Assembly: GCA_032622095.1 (NCBI GenBank) | Contig: CP136067.1 | Span: 136,403,990-136,467,989 of the forward strand | DNA length: 64,000 bases | Reading direction: 5' to 3' | Source of the DNA: Siphonodentalium dalli | Taxonomy: Eukaryota; Mollusca; Scaphopoda; Gadilida; Siphonodentaliidae | Shown here: piece by piece, positions 39,257 to 50,030 of the stretch | Layout of the letters: each line of letters begins with the position of its first letter | How positions within the stretch are numbered: the stretch's first letter is position 1 | Position numbers and translations under genes: made by a program | Notes under the pieces: generated by a model | What the model was told of the DNA's origin: nothing | Database searches by the model: none | What the model saw: the letters and a program-made list of their open reading frames with translations, nothing else

Positions 39257-40157
39257 GGTACTTACGGGCACATTTGATGTGAATTTGCATGGTACTTACG
39301 GGCACATTTGATGTGAATTTGTATGATACTTACGGGCACATTTGATGTGAATTTGTATGATACTTACGCACTTTAATGTGAATTTGCATGGTACTTACGG
39401 GCACTTTAATGTGAATTTGCATGGTACTTACGGGCACTTTAATGTGAATTTGCATGGTACTTACGGGCACTTTAATCTGAATTTGCATGGTACTTACGGG
39501 CACTTTAATGTGAATTTGCATGGTACTTACGGGCACTTTAATGTGAATTTGCATGGTACTTACGGGCACTTTAATGTGAATTTGCATGGTACTTACGGGC
39601 ACTTTAATGTGAATTTGCATGGTACTTACGGGCACTTTAATCTGAATTTGCATGGTACTTACGGGCACTTTAATCTGAATTTGCATGGTACTTACGGGCA
39701 CTTTAATGTGAATTTGCATGGGACTTACGGGCACTTTAATGTGAATTTGCATGGTACTTACGGGCACTTTAATGTGAATTTGCATGGTACTTACGGGCAC
39801 TTTAATGTGAATTTGCATGGTACTTACGGGCACTTTAATGTGAATTTGCATGGTACTTACGGGCACTTTAATGTGAATTTGTATGGTACTTACGGGCACT
39901 TTAATGTGAATTTGCATGGTACTTACGGGCACTTTAATGTGAATTTGCATGGTACTTACGGGCACTTTAATGTGAATTTGCATGGTACTTACGGGCACTT
40001 TAATGTGAATTTGCATGGTACTTACGGGCACTTTAATGTGAATTTGCATGGTACTTACAGGCACTTTAATGTGAATTTGCATGGTACTTACGGGCACTTT
40101 AATGTGAATTTGCATGGTACTTACGGGCACTTTAATGTGAATTTGCATGGTACTTAC
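39257..40157 (-). repeat. 33-bp minisatellite made of copies of a 5' splice site
   Basis: Read on the minus strand, each unit contains GTGCCCGTAAGTACC, the same exon/intron junction that ends the type B exon at 40158. Counting ACTTAC on the plus strand gives 28 donors: the true one at 40152-40157, then 23 steps of exactly 33 bases, one of 31 and three of 34, ending at 39260. Because 33 is a multiple of three, open frames of 314 (plus) and 277 (minus) codons run through it; they are repeat artefacts. Confidence 0.9.
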
Positions 40158-40275
40158 GGGCACATTTGTTCCTTGGATGGAGATCCGATCGATGTGTTGA
40201 ATTGGTCGATTTTATCACGTCCACAGGCCTTTGCGTTATTTTGCAAGCATGTCATGGCTGTCTCATCGAAAAACA
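40158..40275 (-). CDS. Type B exon of the cysteine-rich protein gene
   Basis: The acceptor TTCTTCATTTACAG is followed by 2 bases, 38 codons and 2 bases, then a perfect donor GTAAGT. It enters in phase 1 and leaves in phase 2. Cysteines are C-x7-C-x20-C, with the motif AMTC that parallels AMIC in exon 2457-2670 and MQC in exon 60022-60130. Joining to exon 43070-43227 upstream and 34733-34931 downstream keeps the frame open. The donor has been amplified into the adjoining 33-bp array. A LINE tail on the opposite strand begins within about 35 bases of the acceptor. Function is unknown; the context suggests an extracellular disulphide-bonded domain shared between a B and an A exon. Confidence 0.75.
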
Positions 40276-40299
40276 CTGTAAATGAAGAATATACCCATT

Positions 40300-40590
40300 A
40301 AATTATGCCAGTTCTATAAAATGTTTATAAAAATGACACCACCATACCTCTATACATTAGTCCCAATATCAACAGAAAATATGCATCGATATCCACTGAG
40401 GAAGCATCACTTGGACAACCTGTCTTGCGATTCTGCGTCATATGATAAGTCCTTTCTCCCTTCATCGATGGAGTTGTGGAACTCACTCTCAGCTAACATA
40501 CGAAATTGCACAACATTACCTGAGTTCAAATTAGCTATCGGCAGCACTGATAATAACACTAGGGAACCCTACATCTATCACTGTTATTAG
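40300..40590 (+). pseudogene. LINE 3' end (CR1/L2-like ORF2 C-terminus)
   Basis: The frame reads KMTPPYLYTLVP, YPLRKHH, then SFLPSSMELWNSLSANIRN and a short tail before a TAG/TTAG region. The PPYL...(Y)xLR...FxPSxxxLWNSLxxxIR signature is characteristic of the last ~100 residues of CR1/L2-type LINE polymerases. Only the tail is present, a normal result of 5' truncation during target-primed insertion. It is antisense to the host gene, next to the acceptor of exon 40158-40275. Confidence 0.75.
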
Positions 40591-40734
40591 CGCACGCACC
40601 GCGTGTATACCGTTCTCCAATTTTTTGATAGCTGTGGTCCTATGGGCATTTTATTTATAGATAATTTGTTTTTCCGGTTTAAAAGTCGAACTGCGCGACC
40701 AGGAGGCCGAGTCCGGTAAAAGGTGCAGTTTGGA

Positions 40735-40935
40735 ATTTCAATTTCGTTTATTTTCCTTTACAATTTTGGTTTGTGACAAGCTATGTCAATTACCAATAAA
40801 AGAAATTTAAAAGATATTAATTTTGTAAGTCTTATATTTCAACTTTTATAGATATTTTTCGTTCTGCAGCCCACTGATGGTTGTGGTCGGAGACGGCTGA
40901 GTCGGCCGCCGGTTCGTTAATTATGTGCTGGTTGT
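40735..40935. repeat. LINE-tail-associated dispersed repeat, copy 1
   Basis: AATTTCAATTTCGTTTA, AAGTCTTATATTTCAACTTTTAT and GGTTGTGGTCGGAGACGGC are collinear with 58289-58510. It follows a LINE coding tail here, so it is probably 3' untranslated LINE sequence. Confidence 0.65.
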
Positions 40936-41134
40936 TATTGTTATTTTAACGGAGTTCTGAGTTGGTCATTCGCAAAACCAATATATTTTAAATTCTATAA
41001 TTACAATCATGGGTATATAATATATGATCTTGAGCGCGTTACCATTTCTGACTATGGTTTTCTTGTCATTACTCATGCCCATCGCAAGTTCATCGCTGTA
41101 GGCTTCAACATGGGTGTAGTTTTCTTAATAAAGA

Positions 41135-41240
41135 TATGTGCGAAAATCACCTAAGATCAAGTCCTTTATGTGCATGTGGAACAGAAGAAACGGCATCACA
41201 TTTTATATTCCATTGTCCGATGAACCGGAACATTTAGAAA
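41135..41240 (+). pseudogene. LINE C-terminal cysteine motif fragment
   Basis: The frame carries SSPLCACGTEETASHFIFHC followed by P, the C-x-C-x2-E(T/E)-x2-H-x3/4-C motif of LINE C-termini, as at 13600-13925. It ends in a stop after about 10 more residues. Confidence 0.65.
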
Positions 41241-41287
41241 TTTGACTCTCGAGTCTGCACTGAAAGGAGCAATCACAAAAAGCTTAA

Positions 41288-41711
41288 AGGTACTCAATCC
41301 GATCAGACGCTCCTAAATTACTATTTCTTTGGCTTCGAGGGTTAAAAATATTTGATTCGAGTCGAGGAACCACCCATCAAAGCTCAGAGTGATTAGATAT
41401 TGATTTTTGAAGTTTGTTATTTCTCGAGATGTGCACCAATAATTGGCACAGAAACACGATGTCAAACGGACAAACTGCGGATGGAGATGGATAACTCTAA
41501 ATCAAGTGGTAATGATGACGCAATTTTGACCGAGACCATCCTTTTGACGGCGTGTTTCTGGGCCACAAACAATAGAAATAATAAACTTCAAAAATCGATA
41601 TCTGATCACTCGGAGCGTTGACGGGTAGGTTCCTCGGCTCGAATCAAATATTGTTTACCCCCGAAGCCAAAGAAATAGTAATTTAGAAGCGTCTGATCGG
41701 ATTGAGTACCT
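41288..41711. mobile_element. TTAA-flanked MITE with ~150-bp inverted ends (AGGTACTC)
   Basis: The element starts AGGTACTCAATCCGATCAGACG and ends with the complement. It is flanked on both sides by TTAA (41284-41287, 41712-41715). Partial copies lie at 33615-33745 and 54069-54245. TTAA targets are used by piggyBac and Kolobok-type transposases; which one mobilised this is unknown. Confidence 0.8.
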
Positions 41712-41715
41712 TTAA

Positions 41716-42375
41716 GTGAAAACATATCTACCTTTAATATAGTTAAGAAATTTATAACTTTTTCAGAACGTTTTTCCAACTAAAATTATGAAGAAGCAGC
41801 CAATAATGATATAACCGCGACATCGAAGTACTAAGTGCATTGATTACACATATTGCTCTCATTGTTCTCATTCAATCCAAATTTACACATAGCATGATAA
41901 ATTAACGTATATATTCCCTGCATCTAAGAAGCACGTCTGCCAATTGGGGATTTATAGAAACGAAACTAAAATTAAATAGAATCTAAGTTTCTATAGAAAT
42001 TTGATAATAAATAAACTTTCCAGAGAAGATGAGGTCTAAGCATAATGAGGTCCCGAGAGGGTGAATGCTATGAGGGATAGCGTCACCAAATTCACACTCT
42101 GGGGACGTATTATACAATACAGCGGTACATATATGTACACACATTTACGAAGACGAAGGAAGACGGCCTGTTTTGGCCATGCCACCCTGCACATGTAAAT
42201 TTGTATACATATATGTACCACTCTATTGTATAAATGTGCAAATAAACATTCAAACATTCTGCAAATGACAGGCACACTAAAAATGTATGTAGGTGAGAAT
42301 GACTCTATAGCCTATCATCAACGACCAACGTGCTCAGTGTGTGGTCGCGTTTTCCAATACATTTGAAACTATTGC
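41716..42375. other. No recognisable gene
   Basis: AT-rich DNA with only short open frames; nothing supported. Confidence 0.35.
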
Positions 42376-42377
42376 TA

Positions 42378-42900
42378 AAAGAGAGAGAGAGAGATAATCA
42401 TTTATTAACGTGACATGTGCAATACATAAATCATCAATATATACAAAATTAAATTACAATTAGCACCCGGCCCATAGGGCCTATATGTCATGCTTAATAG
42501 TATAAATATGTACATGGTTTGGTCAAACACATGTGGACTATACTCAGTGATGATAATAAGAGGATATAAAGTAGAGAATTTCATTTTAATCTTAAACAAT
42601 TTGGAGATATTCGGGTTTATATAATTATTTTGTATTCTTATATGTTCATACGTTTGGTGTGTAATTCACGTGTATATTAATCGTTTTCTTCGCATAAAAG
42701 CATCAAAAAGAAATTTTGCTAGCTGTCGGGGAAATGAAATTAGCCCCATAAAAAAGTCGTCGATGTGGTCTGTTTTAAACATGTCGCTAATATATCTTGG
42801 GACGGAATTTAAAGGAGACATCCGGATGTCATTGTAAAAAGGGACAAAACAAAAGAACATGTTTTTCGTCTTCAACTTTGAACTTATAGATTGCAATAGA
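42378..42900 (-). pseudogene. Probable LINE 3' end with AATAAATGAT(CT)n tail
   Basis: On the minus strand a short frame (PRYISDMF...FLFDAFMRRK) ends at about 42666. It is followed by about 280 bases of untranslated sequence containing CTATGGGCCGGGTGC and finishing TTAATAAATGATTATCTCTCT. A short basic C-terminus, conserved 3' region and simple-repeat tail are typical of LINE 3' ends. The protein match itself is weak. Confidence 0.45.
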
Positions 42901-43069
42901 GTGTGATTAACTTTGGTTGATTGATATTATATATTTATGTCGTAAACATCTAAATTGAGATGTTTTGATAAAATGGGGTGTGTTTTGAGGGGAAATTTCA
43001 TTTAACATGGTGACAAGTACGACGGCCTATATGTGTTTTCTACATATATATTCTGATATGATTATATAC

Positions 43070-43227
43070 CGTATTTATTGTCATCCGTCTTGGCACAAAC
43101 TATTTTGAAAGCTTTCATAACACCATCGATGTTTATCATGTTGTTGATGTCTGAAGCGTAGCTGGTGCAGCCAGTACCAGAAATGGTTTCACTCAAACAC
43201 TGCACAGCCGAGTCGACAGCAGCTTCT
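43070..43227 (-). CDS. Type A exon of the cysteine-rich protein gene
   Basis: The acceptor CCTGATTTTCACAG is followed by 1 base, 52 codons and 1 base, then a weaker donor G/GTATAT. It enters in phase 2 and leaves in phase 1, as required between type B exons 55492-55645 and 40158-40275. Three cysteines occur as C-x9-C-x23-C, a longer variant of the C-x6-C-x16-C pattern in the other A exons. The residues around them (AVQCLSET, TGCTSYAS, IVCAK) are not otherwise recognised. The upstream intron holds the 9.1-kb Polinton-like element. The non-consensus donor makes the 3' edge less certain than for the other exons. Confidence 0.65.
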
Positions 43228-44682
43228 CTGTGAAAATCAGGCAATGAATGGAACAGTATATTTTGATTGAATGCTCTGGAGTGGATAGTTGGTAAATCAA
43301 GGACTGTTGCACCAATACAAAGCCTAGGCATGCTTTATTTTAATCACGACATATCGTATAGCAGCACATGCGACGGCTTTAATATCTTTGCAGTACACAA
43401 CGGTCGGTCACTGGACCTCAATGGACAACTTACATTGGCGTTATAATATATTTTCTAAATTGATACTGCTGTGTCTTGGTGTGTGATACCACCCCAACCC
43501 CACCATATTGATCGCGGCGACTTGAATCGAACCAAGTGTCCGACTTATACTTATTGTCTCAACAATTGGATATTTGTAATATCCAACGGTTGGATATTTG
43601 ATATCCAGTTGTCACACTCAGACACACAACGCGTGTGTCAATTACGCATTAAGACTAAGCCTATTCGTCAGGATAGACTCCTGCTACAAACAATGGATGA
43701 CGCCACGAAATGTTCTAACAAAGACCAAACAGCATTATTGCTCATCGCAATCGCCGAGACATCGCCGACCAAAATCGAAATCACCATAACATCGCTGCGA
43801 TTATGAGTGAAGTTGATTAATACCATGCACATGTAGTGTCTTAAGGAATCACTGAACTAAATGGTTTCCCATAGGCGACAGTGTTAACGTTTCGACCGAA
43901 TTCTCTGAATTGAAGGCTACAGGCTATTCCAGCGGTGTTTACCCAGCTAGATTGACACCAGTTGATCACGAAAATGCAAGAAAAATCAAAGGTCATGTGT
44001 TTACTTTTTAAATAAATCCTCAAGTTTACGACAGGGCTATCCCACAGCCAAATTTGGTCTTAAAAAACCCAGAACTACAGCAGCTAGTTAAATAAATTTC
44101 CCACTCACAAAATTCCATTTCCCCATTAATTAACCAGTTTAAATTTCATCCTTTAATAACGTGTCACGTGTATCAGGTGAAGGTCATTCTTCAGTTACCT
44201 TCACCTTTAGCATTCCACGGTGTACTCGCTCCCCGACTCTAGAACACATTTAGCTCCCTGATTCCTACTGACCTTATCGACATGAAAAGTAATCACATGA
44301 CTTACTATCGACATGTGTTCGCTCACGTGATACCGGCTTGTTGATTTGTATACAAATAGCACCGCTGTCGTAATTTGTTTGGTTAGAATCGCCCTGGAAG
44401 CTGAGCAATTACGCTTGAGCAATTTGCCTCACGGGTCTAGAAAATATCAAACATTCGTGATATGCGAGCTCGATTGCTCAGAGCAATCAGACATCATATA
44501 AATGCCGCGCACACGTGTAGCCAAATTACTCAGAGACCGATAGCTCAGCAATCAGACTCTGTTGTGCGACGGCCTTTATGGTATCAATGACAAACTACTT
44601 AGAAAATGCACAATTCCAACAGTTGATTAAATGCGCAGCGAGATCTATGCAATTACTTAAAGGCCCACACAGTTTTCGAATG
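43228..44682. other. Intronic DNA, small hairpin only
   Basis: A hairpin with ACAATTGGATAT and GATATCCAGTTGT arms lies at 43561-43612. The plus-strand open frame around 43471-43806 has no family signature and I do not call it. Confidence 0.4.
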
Positions 44683-44688
44683 CCCATA

Positions 44689-47600
44689 AGTAGTACGTGG
44701 GTCGAACTCCTTGACTTCAATCGTAAAATTGGGCATAAGTGTATTTTGAGTATGTTAGTACTATAGTACTATATATATTTGAGAATCGTTGATAAAAATG
44801 GGCGTAAGTATATTTTCGATAGAGCAGGTCGCCAGAGCGTCATGTTGATGTGTTTATATTTTTGGTGAAGTTTTTTTTGTTTGTAATCTCGGCCGACTAT
44901 TGCGTGTCTGACACATAAACTAAATAATCTCAGCTAAAGACGGCTTAACCAAATTATTCATAGAGCAGGTCATCATATTTGAGCGTCATGTGTATATTGT
45001 TGACTAACAAGTTGGTCGATCGTGATTATTTTCAGTAAGATGTATGCGTGTCTGACACATCAACCGAATAATCTCAGCTTAAGACGGCTTAACCAAATTA
45101 TTTGCTTAAAGGTTCAGACACACATACATCTTACTGTATTTTGAGTAACAGATGAATATTCCTACCTACTGGATAGTGCGTATTCATCCGAAGAAATGTC
45201 TGACGATTCCGGAAACTGGGATTAAAAAAATGAACACTTTAAATATTGTATATCCTACCATATGTGAACTTGAATTATGTCATCACCAATAAATACATGT
45301 ATAATCGATTATCTTTTCAATAATAATATCTCTCTGGGTTCTATCGTGGTAAAAAATCTTTTGTTTGACAGAGATTTTCCATTCAATGTTTGTCACAGAC
45401 CTACGTCGTAATACTCCCCTCCCCCAACACCCCCTACCCCAACCACCTTCCCATCTCACATCACTTACCCGCAACTAATCATGCGCGTATATATTGTACA
45501 ATGTGTACGTGTCGGAGCACAAGACATCCAAATAAGGAGTATTACCTCATAGTAAAGCAACGCTCTTTATTCATCTTTCAACATAAATGACACACGTGCA
45601 TTATTGCGAATTATTGGAAGAGCGTACGTTTATAGAGTTATTGTTCTTAGAACGAGAATCGTTAGTCCTGTAACAGCACTGAATCTGGCGAGGTTTGCCG
45701 AATGCTATGCACCCGTGTCAGCTAAATCCACATTAAGCATTCAATTTTGAATAAGGTTGATTTGTTTTTCAAATTTAATAGTGTTGCTATGATGAGGCTG
45801 ATCGAAGAAGAAAAATAAATTCGTTTTATTAATTTGTCAATTCTATTCCAACATGGCGGCCACCACTGGGGGCCCATAGGTCTGAATCGCCCGGATGTAA
45901 AAACAATTTTTTTCATGTTGACGGAGTATAGAAATTAGTGACGTCACAACTATACTTGCGTCGCTTACGCGTGGAATAAAATAGTCACGGGCTATTGAGA
46001 AGTATGGCCTTGAACGTAAATAATAAAGCGCGTTATCGAATCTATGTTACACCATAACCGCGGGTTATTGTAATATAATGAAGATTTTCCACTGAGTTTT
46101 ACCACAGAACTACGTGATAATACCCAAATCAAATCAGTTGTCCGTAAAGAAAAACCAACCAATAACCAAGATGACTTGTCCGTAACTAAATGCAAAAGAC
46201 CTCAAACGTTGAAAAAGAATTTCATACCGAATATAAGTAATCTCCCAAACTTCTCAAAACACGGCCATAACATCAAATTAGTTTCACGGGTTGCATGTAT
46301 GATCACCCGTACACGTCAGCAGCTTGTCGCGTTAATACTTCACCTGTACATATAAACGGCTTATTGAGTTATGCATACATATAGTACGTCACCTGGACAT
46401 TTTATCAGTTTATCACGTGATCACTAAATGTGGCAATCGGGTGTCCGCAGATGCCTGCAATGTATTATTTATAATAATTGGACTCATTGATATCACGTAA
46501 ATAATACTCTTAGTTGTTCCAATAAAATAGTTATCAAATTCGATCAGCAATAGATTTGACTATGGAATATAACGACCTTTAACTTATTTATCGATCTATG
46601 TTAGAACATGGTCTTAACAAAAAAACATGACCATAACAAAAATTACCTTACCTTTATGCATGAATCTAATTTGACCATGCGTAAATATTGTCAGCTTATC
46701 GTCTGATGAGCAAATCCGATGTTTACATACTTAAACTGAGGTATGATTGTATTATGTGTACATGTATATAAGGTCATAGCGTGACGAGCAAAATGTGATG
46801 TTTACACACTTAAGCTCTGGATAAACAATACATATCGCATCTGCAGCAGTCTACTTCATTGTGAATTAAGTCACTCTGGGTTAGTTGACTACAAACCTGT
46901 TACACCACATCATTGGGTTATTGTAATTTAATGAAAATTTTACACGGAGGTATCGTGATTGCTTTCAAAAATAGTACAACTTCCCGTTTGTAACACATGG
47001 ATGAAGATCGTTTAACGCATACGAAATTACTACACGACTGAACGGAACCTTGAAATTTATATTTCACATCTTCCCAACAACAGATACAGACATAGTGTTA
47101 TACTGTCTTGTATGTACACACGCTATGACATAATTAAAGGGGGCAATACACTCAAGGTGTTGCATGTTAAAGAAACACGAGGCAAGGGACGTGATGCAAT
47201 ATTGGTGTGTGAATATTAAAGGAACACAATGCACTGTAAAGGAACAAAAGGCACTCATTATGAATGAATGTTAAAGAAACACAATAAACGCATTGGTGTT
47301 TGAATATTAAAGGAACACAATGCACTCTAACGGGACACAAGACACTCATTGTGAATGAATGTTAACTATACAAGCGCAGTGATTGACAGTTAAAATGACA
47401 CACAACAATATTTAAAGTTCAAATTTTCGGGCTCTTAATGCGCCTTTTATCATTACGTATCGTTTCTCACTCTACAATTCCCAATAATCCACTCACTCTC
47501 TCCCCGCTTATAGATATACAACGAAAACGAGAATATCATGTTGATGAAGTTTATTGAAATTTAATCGTTGTCTGAATCTACCGCCCATTCATTATTATAT

Positions 47601-48051
47601 CCGTGTTTGGTCAGTTTGACCATTTTCTTCATGATCATGTTATGTATGGGTGATGTTTTCATTCGATGCTGGTATTCTATTAACAACAACGACGATGATG
47701 ACGACCACAACAACAACAACAACATCTACTTTTGGGGGGGTGGGGCAAAATAACATGACACCGCCGTTGCCGCCGCCGCCGTTGCCGCCGCCGCCCCCGC
47801 AGTAAAATAACATGACATGTGGTACATAATACATTCGTTGTATTATATTAACTATTCACTGTCACTTTCACCGGATTTGTCATCACTTTCGTCAGAAGTG
47901 TCATTTGTTTCGTCCATGAATTTTTCTAGCATCGGTTTGTACTTTAATATTGACATTTTCACTGCATCACGATCTTCATAACCATTATTCAAATATTTGT
48001 TGACGTGTGACACCATGGATAGATTGACCAATGACTGCTATTGTATCTTTT
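44689..48051. repeat. Left inverted arm of the Polinton-like element
   Basis: 3363 bases whose complement matches 49825-53788 nearly base for base. It includes a TAGTACTATAGTACTA palindrome near the tip, a 60-120 bp tandem region near 47150-47370, a (CAA)n tract and a GCC-rich tract near 47760-47800. At its inner end lies a mirrored copy of the acidic C-terminus of the second zinc-finger gene. Open frames shared by both arms are a consequence of the repeat. Confidence 0.9.
47845..48051 (-). pseudogene. Mirrored C-terminal remnant of the second zinc-finger gene in the left arm
   Basis: The minus strand repeats the last ~60 codons of the gene at 49842-50030, including the acidic tail (SDESD, then a diverged end with GDSE). 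It has no N-terminus or finger: the homology stops at 48051, where the arm ends. It shows that the arm border lies inside the gene. Confidence 0.75.
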
Positions 48052-48059
48052 GACAGATA

Positions 48060-48206
48060 TGCGTGCCCAGACTCGTTTGATGTTCGCTATCGCATTACTA
48101 TGTTTTAATAGCCGAGACTTCACTTCTCGTCTGACTCTCTTACCGACAAGACCTGTTGATTCCCTGTCTACACAGTGCTTCTCCGGCAGACTATTTCATC
48201 TACATA
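48060..48206 (-). other. Open minus-strand frame just inside the left arm
   Basis: About 49 stop-free codons rich in Lys and Arg (for example VGKRVRREVKSRLL) lie next to the arm boundary on the strand opposite the ATPase. It has no start codon of its own and I do not recognise it. It may be a remnant of a gene deleted when the arms expanded, or chance. Confidence 0.25.
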
Positions 48207-48288
48207 AAGTTATCAAACATACGGACTTCTGATCTGAATTGACAATGACGTCAATACAGGACAGATTTTAGGTTATAAGGAACAATTG

Positions 48289-48295
48289 TATAAAG
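48289..48295 (+). promoter_or_regulatory. Possible TATA box before the ATPase gene
   Basis: TATAAAG lies 36 bases upstream of the ATG at 48332, which would imply a very short leader. This is a motif match in AT-rich DNA only. Confidence 0.3.
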
Positions 48296-48331
48296 TAAAA
48301 CCATATACCGAGACAGTTTAGTCAAGTATAA

Positions 48332-49465
48332 ATGAAGCACCAGTGTTCAAATTGCTCTAGTGAGTATGTGCGGAACCATGATTTGATAAGACATGTACAA
48401 TCTAAGCACACTGAATTTGTTAATCGACACCCACAGCAGCAGTACCAAGCAGCAGCAACAAACAGCAGCAGCAGGCAGCAGCATCATCAGCCACAACAAC
48501 AGCCATTACAGCAACACCAGATACTACAACACCATCAGGGGAAACAGCAACAAAGAGACATAACATCCTGCTTTGATGATCCAATGGCCAATGTCCAAGA
48601 AAATTTTATTTTCAAGCATCCATTCACGGCATTCGTAAGTGGACCGACATCTAGTGGGAAGACGTACTTCGTGAAAACCTTGTTACAAAAGTCTGCCTCA
48701 AAAATATCACCTGCACCTGACAGAATAATATGGTTTTATAAATATTGGCAGCCCCTATATGACGAAATAAAATATACCGTCACCCCTCAGGTCAACTTTA
48801 TACGAGGAATACCAGAAAACTTGGATTCTCTTATCAACCCTCGGTATAAAAATCTAGTTATACTCGATGACTTGATGCAAACTTCATCAAAAGACCAGAG
48901 AGTTAATGATTTGCATTCCGAAGGAAGTCACCATTTGAACTTATCTTTGATAAGTTTGAACCAGAATTTCTACTACAACAAAGATCCAACGCAACGACGA
49001 AATTGTCAATATTTGGTATTGTTCAATAACCCAATCGACAAGGGATTAATTTCAACATTATCAAGACAGATGTATCGTGAATGTCCTCAGCGTATGGTGC
49101 GAGAGTTTTCGGAAGCGACGAGTGAACCGTACGGTTACCTACTGTTGGATTTAAAAGCCGCAACACCGGACACATTACGTCTGCGACAGAATGTTCTAAA
49201 AGAGGGCACGAACCAACATATGGGTGAATGGAATGGCATGAAATACGATGACAGAGAACATCCAGATAAACAGAATGGGATGAAATATTATACCAACAAT
49301 ATTCAGGGTCAACAGAATTCGATGAAATACGATGACAGAGAACTCCCTGGTCAACAGAATGGCATAGCATATAATTATATTGTGCCCCATGGTCAACATA
49401 ATGGCTATACTAAGGACATAAGGCCACCTGGTGAGCTCGATGAAATTAATAAGAAGAACCGTTAA
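48332..49465 (+). CDS. C2H2 zinc finger-P-loop ATPase of the Polinton-like element
   Basis: An intact 377-residue frame. Residues 5-26 form a zinc finger C-x2-C-x12-H-x4-H (C5, C8, H21, H26). A Gln/His-rich linker follows to about residue 78. The ATPase domain spans roughly 92-290, with Walker A GPTSSGKT (104-111, K110) and Walker B VILDD (176-180), plus a polar NQN (210-212) in a likely sensor position. Residues about 300-368 are five imperfect 13-15 residue repeats based on QNGMKYDDRE. Position inside an AG...CT, 6-bp-duplication element fits the packaging-type ATPases of Polintons, which by family knowledge translocate DNA into capsids. That role here is inference, since no capsid gene is present. 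It ends 21 bases before the next start codon, a virus-like spacing. Confidence 0.8.
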   Translation: MKHQCSNCSSEYVRNHDLIRHVQSKHTEFVNRHPQQQYQAAATNSSSRQQHHQPQQQPLQQHQILQHHQGKQQQRDITSCFDDPMANVQENFIFKHPFTAFVSGPTSSGKTYFVKTLLQKSASKISPAPDRIIWFYKYWQPLYDEIKYTVTPQVNFIRGIPENLDSLINPRYKNLVILDDLMQTSSKDQRVNDLHSEGSHHLNLSLISLNQNFYYNKDPTQRRNCQYLVLFNNPIDKGLISTLSRQMYRECPQRMVREFSEATSEPYGYLLLDLKAATPDTLRLRQNVLKEGTNQHMGEWNGMKYDDREHPDKQNGMKYYTNNIQGQQNSMKYDDRELPGQQNGIAYNYIVPHGQHNGYTKDIRPPGELDEINKKNR

Positions 49466-49486
49466 AACATAGACATTCGAGAAGAC

Positions 49487-50030
49487 ATGTCGTACCCTTG
49501 TAATGACTGCGGGCTTTTGTTCGAAGATCATTATGATGTTCAGAGACACGTAAAAAACTGGTGTAAAGAAAATAAGTTAAAACGAAAATTAACTGAGGAT
49601 ACGGATGATAGTCAGAATAAGAAAATTAAATTGAATGAAGATGAATACTTCAAAAGTTTGTGTGATGAGAGTAGAGATAAAGCACATGAGGAATGGAGTG
49701 ATAAAGTGGAAACGTATAAGGAAAATGGCTCAACAGAAACAGAAGCAAAATACAAGCTGACAAGGACCTTAAAAGTAAAGATATGAAGCAATTTATGAAT
49801 GGTTATGCTAGGACAATATTAGCCAAAAGATACAATAGCAGTCATTGGTCAATATATCCATGGTGTCACACGTCAACAAATATTTGAATAATGGTTATGA
49901 AGATCGTGATGCAGTGAAAATGTCAATATTAAAGTACAAACCGATGCTAGAAAAATTCATGGACGAAACAAATGACACTTCTGACGAAAGTGATGACAAC
50001 TCGGACGAAAGTGACCAAACACGGATATAA
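49487..50030 (+). pseudogene. Second zinc-finger protein of the element, frame disrupted
   Basis: The first frame (49487-49786, 99 residues) starts with a C-x2-C-x12-H-x4-C finger (C5, C8, H21, C26), spaced like the finger of the ATPase protein. A basic region (KRKL...KKIKL) resembling a nuclear localisation signal and a charged helix follow. It stops at 49786, but coding character continues in another frame over about 49755-49830. It then continues in a third frame from about 49842 to 50030, ending in an Asp/Ser/Glu-rich tail (DESDDNSDESD). Two small frame changes are the simplest explanation. A 67-base intron (AAAA/GTAAAG to CAG) would also restore phase but would discard the coding-like middle. 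The gene crosses the inner boundary of the right arm at 49825. Confidence 0.6.

Noticed and set aside
39330..40301. 314-codon plus and 277-codon minus frames
   Set aside because: Translations of the 33-bp splice-donor minisatellite; the period is a multiple of three. The end of the plus frame is the antisense of a real minus-strand exon.
43471..43806. 111-residue plus-strand frame in an intron of the minus-strand gene
   Set aside because: No domain, contains a small hairpin, and no splice or start support.
45992..46195. 67-residue frame identical in both arms (also 51684-51887)
   Set aside because: Same argument: arm identity explains it. There is no recognisable domain and no neighbouring coding structure.
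47064..47258. Open frame conserved in both arms of the Polinton-like element (also at 50615-50815)
   Set aside because: Conservation follows from the inverted repeat itself. The stretch is a short tandem repeat with no domain, and sequence change is not biased to synonymous sites as far as I can see.
49775..49841. A 67-base intron in the second zinc-finger gene
   Set aside because: It would restore phase, but the interval itself reads as coding in a third frame, so two small frame changes are more economical. It was left as an alternative in the feature note.
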